Of a DNA stretch of 44,387 bases, positions 40,618 to 44,387 are shown piece after piece; positions within the stretch are counted from its first letter, which is position 1, and every line of letters starts with the position of its first letter. A program made the translations under genes and the position numbers. The stretch comes from Bacillota bacterium (lineage in GTDB: Bacteria > Bacillota > Clostridia > Christensenellales > SZUA-584), in contig JAEWTW010000020.1 of NCBI GenBank assembly GCA_023397655.1, forward strand, positions 1-44,387. Direction: 5' to 3'. Below the pieces are notes generated by a model. The model saw nothing but the letters and a program-made list of their open reading frames with translations. It searched no databases and had not been told where the DNA came from.

Positions 40618-40769
40618 CCGTGAGTATGGCTGCATACCGATAGTTATTGTGCAAGCGGAGACGGCTTGGGCAAAGTGATGTATCATCGGTTTTCGGCTGG
40701 AGTGGACTGGTGTATTTGATACCCGGAGGATGCGGAGAGAGCGTCTGACGGCGGCGGAGGGAATAAAGT

Positions 40770-41300
40770 ATGAGGAAGATCATGCTCTGGCTGGCGCTGA
40801 CGGTGCTGGTCATCGTGGGGTCGGCATGCACCGCGCTGATAGGCGACACAGAGCCCGCGTCGGTTAGCGACGGCGTGTTCAGTCTGTCCGTCGTCACCGA
40901 CAAGAGCGAATACGCGGCGGGTGAGGCGGTGAGCTGCCATGCGATACTGGAATACGTGGGCGACGCGGACAGCATCACCATATACAGCGGCGATCCGCTG
41001 GTATATTTTACGGTGACAGGCGGGCGCTTCACTGGTGACTACGCCATCAGCGATGTGCTCATGTCCGCCACATTCGGGAAAAACGAGCCGGTGCAGTTTG
41101 ACTTCGCCAAGTCCGGCGGCTACAGTGCGGACGATGAGGACGCGGCGTTTTGGGAGAGCTGGTATGCCGAGCCGCAGCTTGTGCTGCCCGCGGGAGAATA
41201 CACGATATCCGCGACTGCGGACGGCTTCTTTGACGAAAACGACTATGCCGGTACCAAATATACTTTGACCGCGTCCCGTAAAATCACCGTTAAGCCGTAA
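40770..41300 (+). CDS. Lipoprotein with Ig-like domain, unknown
   Basis: A 176-residue lipoprotein; lipobox GSAC (Cys at about residue 20). The mature part (FSLSVVTDKSEYAAGEAVSC, then ILEYVGDADSITI) looks like an Ig-like beta-sandwich of the BsuPI/IPI type, but the call is tentative. GGAGGGAATAAAGT precedes the ATG. It is followed by a terminator; the 152 bases before it hold no recognised element. Confidence 0.7.
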   Translation: MRKIMLWLALTVLVIVGSACTALIGDTEPASVSDGVFSLSVVTDKSEYAAGEAVSCHAILEYVGDADSITIYSGDPLVYFTVTGGRFTGDYAISDVLMSATFGKNEPVQFDFAKSGGYSADDEDAAFWESWYAEPQLVLPAGEYTISATADGFFDENDYAGTKYTLTASRKITVKP

Positions 41301-41350
41301 CACGTTAATATGGTTAACTGCCTTTTGGCATTAACATATACCTCCTTCAA

Positions 41351-41377
41351 AGCAGCCTTCGGGCTGTTCTTTTTTTG
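41351..41377 (+). terminator. Terminator after the Ig-like lipoprotein
   Basis: CAGCC/GGCTG stem with a TTCG tetraloop (plus G-T and A-T closing pairs) and a run of eight T after TC. Confidence 0.88.
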
Positions 41378-41441
41378 TGATGCATACTTTTGCCGTATAG
41401 GGGGAAATATAGATATTGTTACGCGATAAGGAGCTTTTGGA

Positions 41442-41669
41442 GTGGCGGTTTATTACAAGCTGAATGATATTGATGCCATTGCCAGGCAGGAAGGCGGGCG
41501 TTCCTTCTTATTCGACCGCGACGCGGGCGGATGGGTAGAGGACACCCAATGTGTTCTGGCCAACCGGCTGTTCGGCAAAGACGGCGAGAGCATGGGGGCA
41601 TGTGCAAAGATATCTGAGGAAGATGCGCAGCAGGAAATCGGGCGTGTGGAAGATGGAATGGACCAGTGA
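41442..41669 (+). CDS. Small soluble protein, unknown
   Basis: A 75-residue acidic protein starting with GTG, 8 bases after AAGGAG. It contains FLFDRDAGGWVED and ends in a Glu/Asp-rich tail. No family was recognised. The frame has good codon use for this genome and is followed by a terminator, so it is likely real. Confidence 0.6.
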   Translation: MAVYYKLNDIDAIARQEGGRSFLFDRDAGGWVEDTQCVLANRLFGKDGESMGACAKISEEDAQQEIGRVEDGMDQ

Positions 41670-41691
41670 ACGCCCGCGGCGGCTGCGGGAA

Positions 41692-41716
41692 AAAGGGGCA
41701 ACGGCGCCTCTTTTTT
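41692..41716 (+). terminator. Terminator after the small soluble protein
   Basis: AAAGGGGC/GCCTCTTT stem (one G-T pair) with a six-base loop; the T-run begins within the stem. Confidence 0.65.
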
Positions 41717-41767
41717 ATATTAGGGATTGTGAAATAAATAACCGCGGGGCTGTTACGAATAGCCGTA

Positions 41768-41796
41768 TTGAAATTTTGTTCACTTTAGTTTAGAAT
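41768..41796 (+). promoter_or_regulatory. Promoter of an intergenic structured RNA
   Basis: TTGAAA (41768-41773), exactly 17 bases, TAGAAT (41791-41796). There is no ORF with a ribosome site downstream before the terminator at 41981. Confidence 0.65.
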
Positions 41797-41802
41797 AGAG
41801 CC

Positions 41803-41981
41803 GTTGGAAAACTTTTTTAATGACAATCCGGCCCGACCGGCGCTGCCTCATTCAACCGCCGTATAAGGCCTGCGATATAAAGCGAGGATTGGAAAACCTT
41901 TCTCATTTTATTCCTTGAGCGCCGGTTGAGGCAGGGGCGCTGGTTGACGGGCAGGCCGTAAGGCCGCAGCCCGATTTTTTT
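41803..41981 (+). ncRNA. Candidate structured small RNA (or MITE-like element)
   Basis: Between the promoter above and a terminator at 41948-41981 lies about 180 bases without a credible ORF. The arms 41831-41858 and 41923-41952 pair over most of their length with a few bulges (CTGCCTC/GAGGCAG, CAACCG/CGGTTG, CGACCGG/CTGGTTG), enclosing a 64-base apical part with smaller stems. The terminator stem CGGGC/GCCCG (T7) shares bases with the outer pair. I see no match to a known RNA family; the same inverted repeats could be ends of a small MITE. Confidence 0.5.
41948..41981 (+). terminator. Terminator of the structured RNA
   Basis: CGGGC (41948-41952) pairs with GCCCG (41969-41973), enclosing a GGCC/GGCC inner stem, followed by A and seven T. 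Confidence 0.7.
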
Positions 41982-41995
41982 ACGCTCGATACGAT

Positions 41996-42019
41996 AAAAG
42001 GGCCCGGACAGGCCCTTTT
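41996..42019 (-). terminator. Terminator after the flavoprotein gene (bidirectional)
   Basis: AAAAGGGCC/GGCCCTTTT with a six-base loop. The T-run works on both strands; the gene it ends is on the minus strand, stop at 42035. Confidence 0.85.
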
Positions 42020-42034
42020 GTATTGCAGTCACTT

Positions 42035-42670
42035 TTACCGGATGAAGTTGGTGCGCACCTTGGGCTCCCGGACGGGCATATCCACCACGCCCTTGCCGGC
42101 CTCGATCAGCTTCAAAAGCCACGCCATGTTCGCGGCCATGGTGCGCGCGGTGTGGATGCCCTCGCCGTCCTGAAGCGCCTCGCCTGCCTTTGCGCCGTGT
42201 ATCGCGCTCCAGTAGCTGGACGACGCCACGGGCATCTCGGATATCGTGAAGTAGTGGTTCAGCTGGTCGAAAGCGGCCACGCCGCCGCCGCGACGCAGCG
42301 CCACCAGCGCCGCACCCGGCTTGTAGCGGAACAGGTTGCCGTTCGCGCCCGATGCGTAGAACGCGCGGTCACACAGCGCCTTCATCGTACCCGCAACGCC
42401 CGCATAATACACCGGCGCGCCCAATATGATGCCGTCCGCCTCCTTCATCTGCTGGATCAGCTCGTTCACGCCGTCGTCGAAAGTGCCGCAGCGCTCGTTT
42501 TTATTCTTCGCGCACAGCCCGCACCCGATGCAGCCGTGTATCCCCTTGTGGCCCATATGTACGATTTCACATTCGATGCCCTGCTGCTCCAGTACCTCCG
42601 CCGCTGCTGCCAGCGCGTGATACGTGTTGCCCTCCTTGTGGGGACTGCCGTTAATCGCCAAAACCTTCAT
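42035..42670 (-). CDS. Iron-sulfur flavoprotein / NADPH-dependent FMN reductase family
   Basis: A 211-residue flavodoxin-fold protein. The FMN phosphate loop is NGSPHKEGNT (near residue 7), followed by GAPVYYAGVAGTMKA. A compact cysteine motif CxxCxxCx7C (HGCIGCGLC, then C in NERC) near residue 46 is as in iron-sulfur flavoproteins (Isf), so it may hold a [4Fe-4S] cluster. It likely shuttles electrons in anaerobic stress metabolism. ATG 42670 follows GGAGG; the longer frame lacks a ribosome site. Confidence 0.88.
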   Translation of the reverse strand: MKVLAINGSPHKEGNTYHALAAAAEVLEQQGIECEIVHMGHKGIHGCIGCGLCAKNKNERCGTFDDGVNELIQQMKEADGIILGAPVYYAGVAGTMKALCDRAFYASGANGNLFRYKPGAALVALRRGGGVAAFDQLNHYFTISEMPVASSSYWSAIHGAKAGEALQDGEGIHTARTMAANMAWLLKLIEAGKGVVDMPVREPKVRTNFIR

Positions 42671-42753
42671 TGTATACCTCCAAAAACTGTTACTGCCTAT
42701 ACTATACGGCAATTCTATGAAATGAGCAATGGGGATATGCTCATAATCCCTTC

Positions 42754-43101
42754 TTAGAGATAGCTGATATCAAACGCCTTGTTGGTGATGAACAGACACT
42801 CCACGTCTTCATCCAACCCGCCGTGCGTCATCTCCGAACCCTCTGCGAACCACACGAAGCTGCCCGGCCCGAAACTGCCCCGGTCGGTGTGAAGCGTGCC
42901 TTTCAGCACATACATGCCGTGAGCGCAGTGGTGCGTGTGCGGCGGCGTCACGCTGCCCTTGGGATAAAGTATTTGCCGAACCGACATGCCGGTGTCTTCG
43001 TCGGATATCAGTGTCTGCTCGAAGGTGGTGTTGCCGGAGTTTTTGCTCACGTGCTCCTGTAGGCATATGTCTTCGGCGCGCACGGCGGTGAACGTGTTCA
43101 T
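42754..43101 (-). CDS. Cupin-domain protein
   Basis: A 115-residue single cupin. Metal-binding motif 1 is PHTHHCAHGMYVLKG (two or three His, near residue 54) and motif 2 is GSFVWFAEGSEMTHGG. Enzyme or sensor role unknown. AAAGGAG precedes the ATG. A separate gene with no close partner except the flavoprotein downstream (84 bases). Confidence 0.85.
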   Translation of the reverse strand: MNTFTAVRAEDICLQEHVSKNSGNTTFEQTLISDEDTGMSVRQILYPKGSVTPPHTHHCAHGMYVLKGTLHTDRGSFGPGSFVWFAEGSEMTHGGLDEDVECLFITNKAFDISYL

Positions 43102-43149
43102 GATGTTCTCCTTTGATTGGGTATTTGTAATGGGGCTGCGATAATATGC

Positions 43150-43962
43150 TTATGCGTTGCCCATGGATGCCAGACGCTGCTTTGCCAATGTAACGGCATG
43201 CAGCTTATTGCCGTGGGCGGCTACGTATTCAAACGCTTCACGGGCTCGTTCCGTCCGTCCGTAATGTGCGTGGATGCGGCCCAGTTCCAGCATGGACGAT
43301 ACGCGCTGGTAGTTGTTTTGCGCCTTGTTGACCGATTCCTGCATCACCTCTTCCGCACCGTCAAAGCAGCCCCGTGCCATTGCGAGCTGTGCTTCATCCA
43401 TGCGACCCAAAAGCTTGAAATGTTCCGCCTGTTTCCCGCCACCCTGTATTAAGCCAAGTGCATCATTTAGCCACGCCAGTGCCATCTGTGCTTGATCCAT
43501 GTTGCCCAGCGCGAAAAAAGCTTCGAAGTTGTTGTGATGGTAAATGACGCGGAGCGTGCGCCCGATGCGGTTGTCTTTGAACTGCGATGCGTCGGGCATG
43601 GATGCCAACGCTTCCTGATAGCGGCCCGCGGCCTGTAGTCCGGCATTCAGGTTGATGCGTAGCGTCTGAATGCTGAGCATTTGCCTGCGTTTTTCCGCCT
43701 TGGCCAGCAGTTGCTTAATCCCCTCGACATACGCTTCAGGGTCGCACAAATCGAACAGCAGCGCGTTGATCTTGCTGAAGCGGCTCTGCAAGACATAGAG
43801 CCATACGAAGCAAATGATATACATCGGGACAGGTACAAGCAATACCGGATCACTGGCCAGAGGTTCTTGCCACAGAATAGAGGGGAGAAGCAGCCACATA
43901 ATGAGAATTACGAAGAGTCCAATAAAGAAAATCAGAAGAATCTTGAGCAAAGCTTTGTTCAT
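43150..43962 (-). CDS. Membrane-anchored TPR-like protein, first paralogue
   Basis: A 270-residue protein with two N-terminal transmembrane helices (about residues 7-29 and 41-59) and a cytoplasmic helical-repeat part (residues 75-265) with TPR-like spacing (AGRYQEALASMPD, LGNMDQAQMALAWLNDA, ELGRIHAHYGRTERAREAFEYVAAHG). Such repeats bind proteins. The C-terminus GNKLHAVTLAKQRLASMG is nearly identical to the paralogue next door. Confidence 0.75.
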   Translation of the reverse strand: MNKALLKILLIFFIGLFVILIMWLLLPSILWQEPLASDPVLLVPVPMYIICFVWLYVLQSRFSKINALLFDLCDPEAYVEGIKQLLAKAEKRRQMLSIQTLRINLNAGLQAAGRYQEALASMPDASQFKDNRIGRTLRVIYHHNNFEAFFALGNMDQAQMALAWLNDALGLIQGGGKQAEHFKLLGRMDEAQLAMARGCFDGAEEVMQESVNKAQNNYQRVSSMLELGRIHAHYGRTERAREAFEYVAAHGNKLHAVTLAKQRLASMGNA

Positions 43963-44078
43963 AAGCGCACCTCGATACGAGAAGATATAAATAGCCTATC
44001 TATATACTATCTGTTCAGTAGAGCTAAGAGCAAATGCATAAAGATAATGTCGTCTTAATGCGGTAACGGCGGAAAGAA

Positions 44079-44387
44079 TCAAACTGCGCCCATGGCAGCC
44101 AGACGCTGCTTTGCCAATGTAACGACATGCAGCTTGTTTCCGTGGGCGAGCACGTATTCAAACGCTTCGCGGGCTTTGTCAGGCCGTCCGTAGTGCTCGT
44201 GGACAAGACCCAGCGTATACATGGCGAGGACACGGTGATAGTTGTTTTCGGCGCGTTCCAGCATCTCCTGAAAAACGGCTTCAGTGCCATCAAAACGCCC
44301 GTTCTCCATCTCGTACCGGTAATAATCATTCTTGTACCAGCGGCGCAGCTTTTCCAGCAGCTTGCTGTCCTTTTCCGCATCGATGGC
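44079..44387 (-). CDS. TPR-like protein, second paralogue (partial, runs off the window)
   Basis: The open frame continues to the last base. 102 residues are visible, ending with LVHEHYGRPDKAREAFEYVL then HGNKLHVVTLAKQRLAAMG, closely matching the end of the previous protein. It is thus a tandem duplicate, with its 5' end outside the window. In 43963-44078 between the genes I see no gene. Confidence 0.75.
   Translation of the reverse strand, partial: AIDAEKDSKLLEKLRRWYKNDYYRYEMENGRFDGTEAVFQEMLERAENNYHRVLAMYTLGLVHEHYGRPDKAREAFEYVLAHGNKLHVVTLAKQRLAAMGAV

Noticed and set aside
41803..41981. 6S RNA
   Set aside because: Length and a long bulged helix are suggestive, but I could not recognise the central bubble or conserved sequence, so only a generic small RNA is proposed.
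41817..42122. Minus-strand frame of 101 codons over the structured RNA
   Set aside because: It lacks a ribosome site, overlaps the flavoprotein gene and terminators, and its composition (Arg/Gly-rich) is that of a shadow frame.

Overview
The window reads as a chromosomal segment of an anaerobic, GC-rich, Gram-positive (Clostridia-type) bacterium. Reasons: strong AGGAGG-type ribosome binding sites throughout, sigma-A style promoters (TTGACA-17-TATGAT), lipoproteins with Gram-positive style lipoboxes, a two-subunit iron-sulfur serine dehydratase, a separate-subunit xanthine dehydrogenase, a ydaO-type c-di-AMP riboswitch and a purine riboswitch. No rRNA, tRNA, CRISPR array, transposase or prophage gene was recognised. 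Three AT-rich islands (about 6.3-6.9 kb, 20.3-21.7 kb, 29.1-30.1 kb) stand out from the GC-rich background.

Region 1 (1-20.3 kb) is a nitrogen and purine catabolism and molybdenum enzyme locus. It starts with diaminopropionate ammonia-lyase (ygeX), a divergent MocA-like nucleotidyltransferase, L-serine dehydratase (sdaAB-sdaAA), a DauR/YheO-type regulator and an SsnA/TRZ-type amidohydrolase. A molybdenum cofactor block follows: a MoeA-like protein with a C-terminal four-cysteine tail, moaC, the molybdate transporter modABC, moaA, a MOSC protein and a MogA-like protein. A convergent Crp/Fnr-type regulator ends this block. Next is a strong promoter and a purine (guanine-type) riboswitch leader feeding yqeB, xdhABC-type xanthine dehydrogenase genes and guanine deaminase. 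The logic is coherent: import molybdate, build the cofactor, mature the hydroxylase, then deaminate guanine and convert hypoxanthine/xanthine, with ygeX, ssnA and serine dehydratase handling downstream C3/N compounds.

Region 2 (20.3-26 kb, mostly minus strand) holds an unknown membrane protein, a C39-like peptidase lipoprotein, prfC (release factor 3) and dapB. The C39 gene lies between the real prfC 3' end and a decayed copy of that end. prfC seems to lack a canonical start codon. dapB is preceded by a ydaO-type c-di-AMP riboswitch with its own terminator.

Region 3 (26-42 kb) is a series of small accessory operons. They include TetR plus a PaaK-like adenylate-forming enzyme (with a probable frameshift), a cold-shock gene with a terminator-like hairpin in its leader, and a metallopeptidase/esterase/condensation-like acyltransferase/zinc-ribbon membrane protein run. 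Further on are tandem paralogous membrane proteins, TetR plus aldo-keto reductase, a cytidine/guanine-type deaminase, a YetF-like protein, TetR plus an alpha/beta hydrolase, and two lipoproteins. Region 4 (41.7-44.4 kb) has a promoter-structured RNA-terminator unit without an ORF, then minus-strand genes for an iron-sulfur flavoprotein, a cupin and two paralogous TPR-like proteins, the last running off the window edge.

Best leads for follow-up: the c-di-AMP riboswitch on dapB, the purine riboswitch on a catabolic operon, the non-AUG prfC start with the duplicated prfC tail, and the structured RNA (or MITE) at 41.77-41.98 kb. All family assignments are by reading motifs; no database search was run.
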